Assembly: GCA_019347795.1 (NCBI GenBank)
Contig: JAHWKS010000088.1
Coordinates: 1-10,924 of the forward strand
DNA: 10,924 bases
Direction: 5' to 3'
From: Planctomycetota bacterium
Lineage (GTDB): Bacteria; Planctomycetota; Planctomycetia; Pirellulales; Pirellulaceae
Part shown: one piece after another, positions 1 to 5,605 of the stretch
Layout: the number at the start of each line of letters is the position of its first letter
Position numbering within the stretch: position 1 is the stretch's first letter
Made by a program: the position numbers and the translations under genes
The notes under the pieces: generated by a model
What the model was told of the DNA's origin: nothing
What the model saw: the letters and a program-made list of their open reading frames with translations, nothing else
Databases searched by the model: none

Positions 1-253
1 GGGCGCCGCCGATGCGGAAGCAGTAATCGGGCGCCTTGGTCGCCTCGCCGATCTTAATCGAGTCTTCGTGGATTACGTCCTTGTAGGCCTCGGCGTAGCC
101 CTGGATGTTGTCCACATCCCAGCCGAGGGTTTTGAAGAACGGATTCACAAACTCCTGACGCAGTTGGGCCTCGTTGTACGTCGGCAGGCGGTAGCTGTCG
201 TACTGCTCATAAAAGCGGTTCATCAGTTGGAGAATCTCATTCGGCGCGCCCAC
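1..253 (-). CDS. Restriction-modification enzyme (type IIG/Eco57I-like), N-terminal fragment, cut by window edge
   Basis: The minus strand from a GTG at 253 is open to the window edge and encodes 84 residues. The text includes QLRQEFVNPFFKTLGW, YAEAYKDVIHEDSIKIG and ATKAPDYCFRIGGA. I recognise this as the N-terminal nuclease region of large one-chain restriction-modification proteins: a PD-(D/E)XK fold related to HsdR_N, normally followed by an N6-adenine methylase domain. The D of PDY would be the first catalytic acid. The expected E-x-K lies beyond the edge, so activity cannot be judged. Such enzymes methylate host DNA and cut unmodified foreign DNA. The GTG at 253 is preceded by GGAG nine bases upstream. 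The next choice is ATG at 223 (MNRFYEQY). An in-frame TGA near 312 limits the start. The family call is from memory of conserved text, not a search. Confidence 0.66.
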   Translation of the reverse strand, partial: MGAPNEILQLMNRFYEQYDSYRLPTYNEAQLRQEFVNPFFKTLGWDVDNIQGYAEAYKDVIHEDSIKIGEATKAPDYCFRIGGA

Positions 254-339
254 GATGCGGTTCTCCAGAAGGGGAAGGGGCAGCGGCGAGAGGATCGCGC
301 AGCAACGGCCTCAACGCCGGGACGAATATACCATAATCG

Positions 340-360
340 GCGGAGCGAGCGCCGCTCCGC
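340..360. repeat. GC-rich hairpin upstream of the restriction gene
   Basis: GCGGAGCG at 340-347 is the exact reverse complement of CGCTCCGC at 353-360, leaving a 5-base loop. No T-run follows on either strand, so it is not a convincing intrinsic terminator. It lies about 90 bases upstream of the restriction gene start and could be an operator or an mRNA leader structure. The role is unknown. Confidence 0.35.
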
Positions 361-810
361 GCGGGGAGGAGGATCGCTGCAGCCGCTCTTTCGAGGCGTG
401 CGCGCAAAGTTACGCATATGCCTCCTCCGAGGAATCGCCGCGGAGCGACTTGGAGATCCCAACCGCGGCGCCTACGTGCTATTATACGGAATAAATGTTC
501 AGTAACCCTCTTTGCTGGCCGATTTTCTTGCGGCAGGAGGAACTTGCGCTCGCCGGGCGCCGAAGCGAGTTTGCGGAAGTCGTTGGATCACCGGCTTCTG
601 CGCCCCGCGGCGGCGAGGCGCCTTTGACGTAACTTTTTTCGCCGCGACAAGGCGTCGGACGTCAACACGGACGACGGCTCGATCGAGATTCAGTGCTCGC
701 GGCCGGAAAACGCTCGATGGCGTTGAGCCGGCCGCTGCGGCGGATCATCTGGACGTAAATCTTGAGGACTGACTACTAGCGGCGGCGATTTTTGCTGGTA
801 GGATGGTTTC

Positions 811-826
811 AATTGCATTCGCAATT
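811..826. promoter_or_regulatory. Short dyad upstream of the deiminase gene
   Basis: AATTGC at 811-816 and GCAATT at 821-826 form a perfect 6-base inverted repeat with a 4-base spacer, ending 32 bases before the deiminase start. It could be an operator for a dimeric regulator. No clear -35/-10 pair accompanies it, and a dyad of this length can occur by chance. Confidence 0.25.
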
Positions 827-858
827 CCCTCCTCCAATTCCTCGCCGAAAGATTCTCT

Positions 859-2199
859 GTGACGCCGCATCGCTTGCGCTTGGTCGCTGTGTGCGCGGTT
901 CTTCTGTGCGCGGGTCCTCTGTTCGCGGGTCCTCTGGCGGCCCAAGAGACGCGGTCATGGTCCACGCCGCTCACTTCCTTGGAAAGCGGTTCCTGGGGAG
1001 ACGGCGCCGCTGAGCCGGCGGCCGCCCGGCCGCGATTGCCTTTCGATCAGGCCCTCCTGGAGTTGTGGCAGGGCGCGGGGATGCCCGAGCCGCAGCCGCC
1101 GCAGACGGCCCCGCCGCGGGCGGTTGCCCCCTACCGGCTGCCCGCGGAGTTCGAGCGGCAGGGAGCGACGTTCCTCGGCTGCGGGGAGCTGGCCACGTTC
1201 TACCCGGAGGTCTTGGCCGATGTGGTCGAGGCGGTGCGGCATCGCATGGACGTGGCGGCCCTCGTGCCCGACGCCGACTGCAAAGACGCCGTGGTGCAGA
1301 TCCTCGCCCAGCGGGGTCTGACCGAGGACGCGGTGCGGTTCGTCGAAGCGCCGCACGACACAATGTGGGTCCGCGACTACGGACCGCTCTTCGTTCACCG
1401 CACCGACAACGGCGAGCCGGTGGTGGTGGACGCCGACTACGAGCGTTTCGCCCGGCCCAACGACGACAGCGCTCCGCAAGCGGTCGCCTCGCAGCTTCGG
1501 CTGGCGGCGGTGAAGGCGCCGCTGGCCATGGAGGGAGGCAACCTGCTCACCAACGGCCGCGGGCTGTGCGTCACCACCACGACGCTGGTGGAGCGGAACG
1601 CCGAGCGCGGCTACGGAGAAGACGATGTTTCCGATCTGCTGCACCATTTCTTCGGCGCCGTAGAGACGGTGTTCCTGGAGCCGCTCTCCGGCGAGCCGAC
1701 GGGGCACGTCGATATGTTTGCGGTCTTCACCGATCCCGGCACGGTGGTGGTCGGCGAATACAGTTTTCTGGTCGATCCGGAAAACGCCGCCATCCTCGAT
1801 CGCAACGCCGCCCGGCTGGCGCAAACGCAAGGTCCCGACGGCTTCCTGAAGGTCGTGCGGATTCCCATGCCTCCGCACGAAGGAGAGAGCTGGCGCACCT
1901 TCACGAACGTGATCTTCGCCAACGGCTTGTTGCTCACGCCGGTGTACGACGACCTCAACAACCTGGGAGAGCGGGAAGCGGTGGAGGCCTACCGTCGCCT
2001 GCTTCCGGGATGGCGCGTGGCGGGAATCGACGTGAGCAGGCTGATCGGCAACGGCGGCGCCCTCCACTGCATCTCGATGAACGCCCCGCGAATGGCGCGC
2101 TGGCCCACCTTCCGCGCCCCGCCCCGGCCGCTCAAGGCGAAGCCGCTCGGCCCCATCGCCTCCCGCGGCCGTCCCTGGCGAAACTTCTCCGCCAACTGA
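859..2199 (+). CDS. Exported agmatine/peptidylarginine deiminase family protein (PAD_porph)
   Basis: This 446-residue protein belongs to the guanidine-modifying family that includes agmatine deiminase and Porphyromonas peptidylarginine deiminase. These enzymes hydrolyse a guanidino group to a ureido group, releasing ammonia. Active-site motifs are present in the expected order: HDTMWVRDYGP (Asp167, Asp173), MEGGN (Glu225), GHVDMFA (His283, Asp285) and NGGALHCISM near the C-terminus, with Cys404 as the expected nucleophile. Residues 1-28 form a signal peptide: Arg residues near the N-terminus, a hydrophobic core and a likely cut after LAA before QE. The product is therefore probably periplasmic or secreted, unlike cytosolic AguA, which favours a peptidylarginine deiminase-like role or scavenging of external agmatine. 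Substrate cannot be decided from sequence. The start is GTG with no clear Shine-Dalgarno site. The gene ends 14 bases from the convergent radical SAM gene. Confidence 0.88.
   Translation: MTPHRLRLVAVCAVLLCAGPLFAGPLAAQETRSWSTPLTSLESGSWGDGAAEPAAARPRLPFDQALLELWQGAGMPEPQPPQTAPPRAVAPYRLPAEFERQGATFLGCGELATFYPEVLADVVEAVRHRMDVAALVPDADCKDAVVQILAQRGLTEDAVRFVEAPHDTMWVRDYGPLFVHRTDNGEPVVVDADYERFARPNDDSAPQAVASQLRLAAVKAPLAMEGGNLLTNGRGLCVTTTTLVERNAERGYGEDDVSDLLHHFFGAVETVFLEPLSGEPTGHVDMFAVFTDPGTVVVGEYSFLVDPENAAILDRNAARLAQTQGPDGFLKVVRIPMPPHEGESWRTFTNVIFANGLLLTPVYDDLNNLGEREAVEAYRRLLPGWRVAGIDVSRLIGNGGALHCISMNAPRMARWPTFRAPPRPLKAKPLGPIASRGRPWRNFSAN
890..934 (+). repeat. Three tandem 15-base repeats inside the deiminase signal peptide
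   Basis: Three adjacent 15-base units begin at 890, 905 and 920: TGTGCGCGGTTCTTC, TGTGCGCGGGTCCTC and TGTTCGCGGGTCCTC. The period equals five codons, so copy-number change keeps the frame. In protein they give L-C/F-A-G-P-like pentapeptides through the hydrophobic core of the signal peptide (residues 11-26). Units two and three differ by one base, which suggests recent duplication. Confidence 0.8.
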
Positions 2200-2213
2200 G
2201 GCGCTGACCGTGT

Positions 2214-3119
2214 TTAGGCGCCGCGCGTCCCGCTGGAGGGGTTGGAGCAGATCGCCCCGTATTGATAGCACGTGTAACACGCGCCGTGGCTGAGTGGAAA
2301 CGGCCGAGTCGCCTCCTCCAGCGTTTGCCCCAGCAGGGAGTCGGGCGCCTCGATCAGGATCGGGCAGACGTGTACGCCGCGATCGGTGACGATGCGGCTG
2401 TGCTCGCAGATGAGCTGCGAGCGGTCGTAACCGCGGAGCATCTCCCCGGTGACCCGCTCCGACTGCCGGTAGCCGTGCGTCCGCTGCTCCTCGGCGCCGA
2501 GCTGCAGCGTGGGAAGAATCTTCAATCGCGGCCGGGCGTATCCCGTCGCACGCAGCATCGCGACGAACTCGCCCACCACCTCGTGATCGCGGTCGATGTC
2601 CCAAGTGCGGGCGGCGGTAATGATCGGGAGAAAGCCCAGCTCAACCAGCTTCGCCACGCCGCGCATCGCCCGCATGAACGTTCCCTCGCCGCGGATCGGA
2701 TCGTTCGTCTCCGCAGAGAACCCGTCGATCGAGACGCGGAACTCCAGCGAGTAGAGGCTCCGCGCTTCGGCCGCCCGCAACTCCTCGAGCCATTCATCCT
2801 TGAGCACGGTCCCGTTGGTGAGCACCGTGGCCGGCCCATACCGCAGCGTCTCGATGAGGATCGCCGTCATCTCCGGATTCAGGAACGGCTCGCCGCCGGT
2901 GAAGTAGTACTCCTTCACGCCCAGCGGGACCGACTCCTCCAATCGCCGCTTGACCTCCGCCAGCGAGAGAAACCCGAAACTGCGGTTCTTCGGGCTGCAA
3001 CTGATGAAGCAGTGATGGCAGGTCAAGTTGCACAGCGTCCCTCCCGCCTGGAACCAAAGATGGTCCAGATGCGAAAGGGGCAGCGGCGGCGCGCGGTTCT
3101 GCGAGTCGGTTTCCGGCAT
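2214..3119 (-). CDS. Radical SAM protein with C-terminal cysteine cluster
   Basis: From ATG at 3119 the product is 301 residues. CNLTCHHC (Cys30, Cys34, Cys37) is the CX3CX2C motif that binds the radical SAM 4Fe-4S cluster; Cys41 follows. YFTGGEPFL carries the GGE motif for S-adenosylmethionine, and TVLTNGT and FRVSIDG match later strands of the partial TIM barrel. The C-terminus has more cysteines (CEHS, HVCPIL and CYTCYQYGAIC), a SPASM/twitch-like arrangement that probably binds an auxiliary cluster. Such proteins do radical chemistry on peptides, sugars or cofactors; the substrate is unknown. An in-frame GTG at 3200 would add 27 residues, but that part is AT-rich, lacks family-like sequence and looks like an untranslated leader, so I prefer ATG 3119, although its Shine-Dalgarno site is weak. 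An oxidoreductase gene lies upstream on the same strand, with a degenerate element between. Confidence 0.85.
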   Translation of the reverse strand: MPETDSQNRAPPLPLSHLDHLWFQAGGTLCNLTCHHCFISCSPKNRSFGFLSLAEVKRRLEESVPLGVKEYYFTGGEPFLNPEMTAILIETLRYGPATVLTNGTVLKDEWLEELRAAEARSLYSLEFRVSIDGFSAETNDPIRGEGTFMRAMRGVAKLVELGFLPIITAARTWDIDRDHEVVGEFVAMLRATGYARPRLKILPTLQLGAEEQRTHGYRQSERVTGEMLRGYDRSQLICEHSRIVTDRGVHVCPILIEAPDSLLGQTLEEATRPFPLSHGACYTCYQYGAICSNPSSGTRGA

Positions 3120-3126
3120 GGCGGCC

Positions 3127-3137
3127 GTGCTAAGCAC
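3127..3137. promoter_or_regulatory. Small palindrome upstream of the radical SAM gene
   Basis: GTGCT-A-AGCAC is a perfect 11-base palindrome placed 8-18 bases before the preferred start. It could be an operator or a small hairpin masking the ribosome site. A partial -10-like TATACC lies just upstream of it on the minus strand. Evidence is limited to position and symmetry. Confidence 0.22.
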
Positions 3138-3228
3138 CCGTGCAGGTATATGTTGACTTAATACTAATGCTTTGGGAGCGACCAGAGTTGTGGGCGCCAC
3201 GTGATGCGAATCTGTCGCCGCGGATTGA

Positions 3229-3292
3229 TTGAACAGGAGTCAACAGAGATAACGGAGGAGAATTCTCCGTGTTCTCTGTCTTCTCTGTTGGC
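3229..3292 (+). repeat. Left inverted, purine-rich palindromic repeat
   Basis: This copy starts TTGAACAGGAGTCAACAGAG. It aligns over about 65 bases with the reverse complement of 3446-3511, with matching landmarks TTGAACAGGAG, CAACnGAG and AACGGAGGA. It is also internally palindromic: CAACAGAGA (3241-3249) pairs with TCTCTGTTG (3282-3290), and GGAGAATTCTCC (3257-3268) is a perfect palindrome at the centre. The RNA should fold into a long imperfect hairpin. Its purine side is built from repeated AACnGAG units, so frames read through it give low-complexity peptides such as TEITEEN. Confidence 0.8.
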
Positions 3293-3305
3293 AAAGGGAT
3301 CGACG

Positions 3306-3445
3306 ATGCATCCACTTTTTGCGCAAGCCGCGGGGCTCACTCATGATGTAATTGGAGCGAAAATCGAAGTCCATAAAGACAAACGGCCAGGATTGTTGGA
3401 GTCGGAGTGTCGAGGCTGATCCTTCCTGGAGCCAACGTGGAATGA
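3306..3445 (+). pseudogene. GxxExxY family gene remnant with the core deleted
   Basis: ATG at 3306 begins MHPLFAQAAGLTHDVIGAKI, followed by EVHKDKRPGLLES. This matches the start of GxxExxY proteins (PDDEXK_3-like, unknown function), whose usual text is close to VIGAAIEVHKxxGPGLLES. Instead of continuing for about 75-90 more residues, the sequence jumps to GVSRLILPGANVE followed by TGA at 3443-3445, in another frame. SRLILPGAN resembles the end of family members. The signature GxxExxY is cut after GLLES. The junction at 3398-3409 holds two adjacent GGAGT copies, which suggests a short-homology deletion. In the original frame translation stops at 3419. No functional protein is expected. The family call rests on memory of conserved text. 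Confidence 0.72.
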
Positions 3446-3511
3446 GTTAACGGAGAAGGCAGAGGAAACAGAGACGCTCATCCTCCGTTTTCTCCGTTGT
3501 CTCCTGTTCAA
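3446..3511 (-). repeat. Right inverted, purine-rich palindromic repeat
   Basis: Read on the minus strand from 3511, this copy begins TTGAACAGGAGACAACGGAG and mirrors the left repeat. It is also self-complementary: CAACGGAGAA near its outer end faces TTCTCCGTTA near its inner end. The inner end touches the GxxExxY stop codon. Confidence 0.8.
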
Positions 3512-3585
3512 AACGACACGCCATTGCAAGGAATGGCGGGATGGCTTCATGTCGTCAAGCGGTAACAATCTACGTGCCGATGTGC

Positions 3586-4848
3586 TTACAAGAGCGTCTT
3601 GGCGGTCTCGTAAAGATTGAGCATTTTGCGATCGCCGATGATCGTGAACAGCTCGCGGATTTGCTCCAAACCGTTGCGGAACAGGAACCGCGAGTTGCGG
3701 CCGTAGCTCTTGGCGCCGAGGATGTAGAAGTTCGGCTCCGGGCTGACGAGCGTCTGCGGCCCGGTCGCCGGCTGATCGAGGCAGTCGGCCGAGCTTTTGC
3801 CCAGCAGGGCCGCCGCCAGTTTCATGGGACCCTCAGTGGCGTAGCACACGTGAACCTGTAGCTCCCGGCAGACGTCGAGGCACGGCCGGTATCCGACGTT
3901 CGCAATGATGCGATCGAACGATTGCTCGTCCGCCGCATCATCGTGGAACCCAAGTGCGACATGAAAGCGATCCGCTTCCGGATCATAGCGCACGCGATCT
4001 ACGGCGGCGCCGGCGACGTGCTGGATGAATTGACTGCCGCCTGAGGCAAGCTCATTGGCGGCCGCCGCCAGGCGATTCCTCTCCGGCAGTCGGTCGTCCG
4101 CGATGAGCGACACGGGACCGCCCTCGGCCGGCCGGCGTGTGATCCAGACAACGTCGGTTCCCGGCGCCTGGCGCGTGAGTTCCGCGAGCGAGCAGACCGT
4201 GGTTGCCGCGGAATAGCCGGCGCCGGCCACCAGGATGCGCTTCCCGGCGTAGCGCTCGCGATCGGCGCCGAGCACGTCGGGCAACTCGTATTCGATGTGA
4301 GGACGGGCGTCGCACTCGCCGATCGCCGGAAGGCCGCCCTGCCCGAGCCAATTAGGATTGCCGTACACGCCCGAGGCGTCGATCACCACGTCGGCGAACT
4401 CGATGCGCTCGCCGGCTGCGTCGGACACCAGCAGGCGGAACATCTCATCCCCCCGCTCCTCCTCGCCCGGCAGTTCCATCTTCGTGAGCCAGTCCCGGCC
4501 GACGGCCTTCACGGTCGTTGCTTCGCGAAGGTGATCCGCCACCAGGTCGCTCCGCGCGAGCGGCTCCAGATACCGCTCGACCCATTCACGGCCGGTCAGC
4601 AGCTTCTCGTCTCCCGGCGGCTGATAACCCGCGTCCTGCGCCTTCAGCGCCGCCAGCCCCAGCGTCGAGCAGTTCATATGGAAAGGGCTGAACATCCGCA
4701 CGTGCCCCCACCGCCGCACGTGATCGGCCGCGCGGCCGCGATCGTAGAGATCGACGTCGTAGCCCAGATACCGCGCGTAAAGCGCCGCCTCCAACCCGAC
4801 CGGTCCGGCGCCAAGAATCGCAACCCGCGCGGGAGTGTCTACCGCCAC
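3586..4848 (-). CDS. FAD/NAD(P)-dependent oxidoreductase, flavin monooxygenase-like
   Basis: The 420-residue product has two dinucleotide-binding folds. The first, VAILGAGPVGLEAA with GxGxxG at residues 13-18, should bind FAD. The second, RILVAGAGYSAATT at about 205-217, should bind NAD(P)H. VIDASGVYGNPNW (about 155-167) is the strand linking the two domains seen in thioredoxin-reductase-like and flavin-containing monooxygenases. FYILGAKSYGRNSRFLF near the C-terminus resembles the closing FAD-binding segment. No CxxC redox pair stands out, so monooxygenase or dehydrogenase chemistry is more likely than disulfide reduction. Substrate is unknown. The start is GTG with AAGG about nine bases upstream. 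The radical SAM gene follows on the same strand beyond the element remnant, so the two may once have formed an operon. It is divergent from the toxin-antitoxin pair. Confidence 0.84.
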   Translation of the reverse strand: MAVDTPARVAILGAGPVGLEAALYARYLGYDVDLYDRGRAADHVRRWGHVRMFSPFHMNCSTLGLAALKAQDAGYQPPGDEKLLTGREWVERYLEPLARSDLVADHLREATTVKAVGRDWLTKMELPGEEERGDEMFRLLVSDAAGERIEFADVVIDASGVYGNPNWLGQGGLPAIGECDARPHIEYELPDVLGADRERYAGKRILVAGAGYSAATTVCSLAELTRQAPGTDVVWITRRPAEGGPVSLIADDRLPERNRLAAAANELASGGSQFIQHVAGAAVDRVRYDPEADRFHVALGFHDDAADEQSFDRIIANVGYRPCLDVCRELQVHVCYATEGPMKLAAALLGKSSADCLDQPATGPQTLVSPEPNFYILGAKSYGRNSRFLFRNGLEQIRELFTIIGDRKMLNLYETAKTLL

Positions 4849-4883
4849 TGATAAAACCTTTGAGTGAACCTTCGTAACGGACG

Positions 4884-4913
4884 ATGACCCGAACCACGGT
4901 CAGCGGTTATAAT
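4884..4913 (+). promoter_or_regulatory. Probable promoter of the toxin-antitoxin pair
   Basis: ATGACC at 4884-4889 matches four of six bases of the sigma-70 -35 box. A perfect TATAAT at 4908-4913 lies 18 bases later, about 50 bases before the antitoxin start. The core TTATAA is palindromic, so the reverse strand also offers a -10 (TATAAC) for the divergent oxidoreductase gene, although its -35 is poor. Confidence 0.55.
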
Positions 4914-4963
4914 TCTCGCAGCACTCCGAACTCGCTTTCAATCGGTCCTTTACGAGAGATGCT

Positions 4964-5167
4964 ATGATCCGGCCTTCGAATGAAGAACGCATCAGCGCCC
5001 TCGAGCACGAGGTTGCGGAGCTTAAAAAGGCGGTTGCGTCGCAGGGACAGGATGACTGGATCGCCAAGATCACGGGTTCCTTCGAGAACAACTCCGACTT
5101 CGATGAAATCGTGCGTCTCGGTCAGGAAATCGGCCGTTCAGACCGCCCGCCGGCCGACGGCGATTGA
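4964..5167 (+). CDS. Antitoxin partner of a VapC-type PIN toxin
   Basis: This 67-residue acidic protein starts at ATG 4964, with GAGAG a few bases upstream. Residues 8-28 (ERISALEHEVAELKKAV) have a heptad-like pattern that could form a coiled coil. The C-terminal half (WIAKITGSFENN, then DEIVRLGQEIGRSDRPP) resembles the toxin-binding tail of small antitoxins that precede PIN toxins, typically ITGTFExDPxFxEAxRLGRExR. It would neutralise the ribonuclease encoded nine bases downstream and probably represses its own operon. The N-terminus is not an obvious ribbon-helix-helix or AbrB DNA-binding fold, so autoregulation is uncertain. The reading frame is intact, unlike that of the toxin. Confidence 0.72.
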   Translation: MIRPSNEERISALEHEVAELKKAVASQGQDDWIAKITGSFENNSDFDEIVRLGQEIGRSDRPPADGD

Positions 5168-5176
5168 AACGACCCC

Positions 5177-5542
5177 ATGTTGCTGCTCGACAGCGATCAT
5201 CTGAGCATCATTCAGCGGCGTACTCTGCCCGAGTTCAATCACATCGAGCAGCGAAGGGCCCAGCACGCGCCGAGCGATTTCTTTGTCCCGGTCATTTCGT
5301 TTCACGAACAAGTTCTCGGGTGGAACGCCTACTTGCAGCGAGCGAAGTCACCGCAGGGCGTAACCCACGCCTATGGAATGTTCGAGCGCATCCTCGCGGA
5401 CTTCTCGACGATGCAAGTCGCTTCATTCGACGTTGCGGCCGCAGACTGCTTTCTCGATCTCCGACGAAAGAGAATCCGCATCGGCACAATGGATCTCCGC
5501 ATCGCCGCCATTGCCATATCGCGAGATTTCACTCTCCTATAG
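5177..5542 (+). CDS. VapC-type PIN-domain ribonuclease toxin, truncated by an amber codon
   Basis: The 121-residue frame starts MLLLDSDHLSIIQRR and has the PIN landmarks: Asp5/Asp7 in LLDSDH, Glu44 in VISFHEQ, and Asp106 in IGTMDLRIAAIAI. These acids coordinate Mg2+ or Mn2+ for cutting RNA. The frame ends at TAG (5540-5542) right after RDFTLL. The same frame continues without interruption as RNLVDFRKVPGLRVEDWAAR to TAA at 5603-5605. That is exactly the usual VapC C-terminus, including the N-x-x-DF motif with the fourth metal-site residue. A complete toxin would be 142 residues, normal for the family. The TAG is probably a recent single-base change (for example from TCG), so the toxin is likely weakened or inactive unless the stop is read through. 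It starts nine bases after the antitoxin stop. Confidence 0.8.
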   Translation: MLLLDSDHLSIIQRRTLPEFNHIEQRRAQHAPSDFFVPVISFHEQVLGWNAYLQRAKSPQGVTHAYGMFERILADFSTMQVASFDVAAADCFLDLRRKRIRIGTMDLRIAAIAISRDFTLL

Positions 5543-5605
5543 CGCAATCTCGTCGATTTTCGGAAGGTTCCAGGACTTCGCGTGGAGGATTGGGCGGCGC
5601 GCTAA
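5543..5605 (+). pseudogene. Stranded C-terminal tail of the PIN toxin gene
   Basis: This stretch continues the toxin frame after the amber codon and encodes the last 20 residues of a normal VapC (RNLVDFRKVPG, then LRVEDW) before its own TAA. Its conservation shows the interruption is young. The TAA overlaps the TAG stop of the convergent dehydrogenase gene at 5602-5605. Confidence 0.75.

Larger units (their letters stand above)
254..858. other. Gene-free stretch of about 600 bases
   Basis: No reading frame here looks like a real protein. The open frames on both strands are rich in Arg, Ala and Pro, as expected from random GC-rich DNA, and none contains a motif I recognise. I see a GC hairpin just upstream of the restriction gene (340-360), an AT-richer patch around 478-505 (TATTATAC) that could hold a promoter, and a dyad at 811-826 before the deiminase gene. 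The stretch separates divergent genes, so it should contain promoters for both, but I cannot place them convincingly. Confidence 0.5.
3229..3511. mobile_element. Remnant of a GxxExxY-containing element bounded by inverted repeats
   Basis: Both ends carry the same purine-rich palindromic repeat in opposite orientation. Each starts TTGAACAGGAG from the outside. Between them is the stub of a GxxExxY gene whose stop codon directly abuts the right repeat. The unit sits in the gap between two same-strand genes. I see no transposase and no clear target-site duplication, so mobility is an inference from symmetry and placement. It could instead be a repeat family that happens to flank GxxExxY genes. 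Confidence 0.5.

Noticed and set aside
68..505. Plus-strand open frame of 145 codons at the left end
   Set aside because: Its first half is antisense to the conserved restriction enzyme N-terminus, and the rest shows no protein-like pattern.
512..974. Small open frames on both strands in the stretch before the deiminase
   Set aside because: All are short, Arg-rich and without ribosome sites or motifs. None could be linked to a family.
2200..2222. GGCGC/GCGCC inverted repeat between the convergent deiminase and radical SAM genes as a terminator
   Set aside because: The stem has only five base pairs, the spacer is long, and no T-run follows on either strand.
955..2604. Long minus-strand open frame of 549 codons opposite the deiminase gene
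   Set aside because: It mirrors the codon pattern of the true plus-strand gene, is rich in Arg, His and Gly, has no recognisable domain, and runs into the radical SAM gene in another frame.
3130..3315. Minus-strand open frame with a TEKTENTEN-like peptide
   Set aside because: The peptide is only a translation of the purine-rich palindromic repeat and is not a gene.
3229..3511. Possible CRISPR array because of repeated similar units
   Set aside because: There are only two inverted copies with a gene remnant between them. There are no regularly spaced direct repeats and no cas genes.
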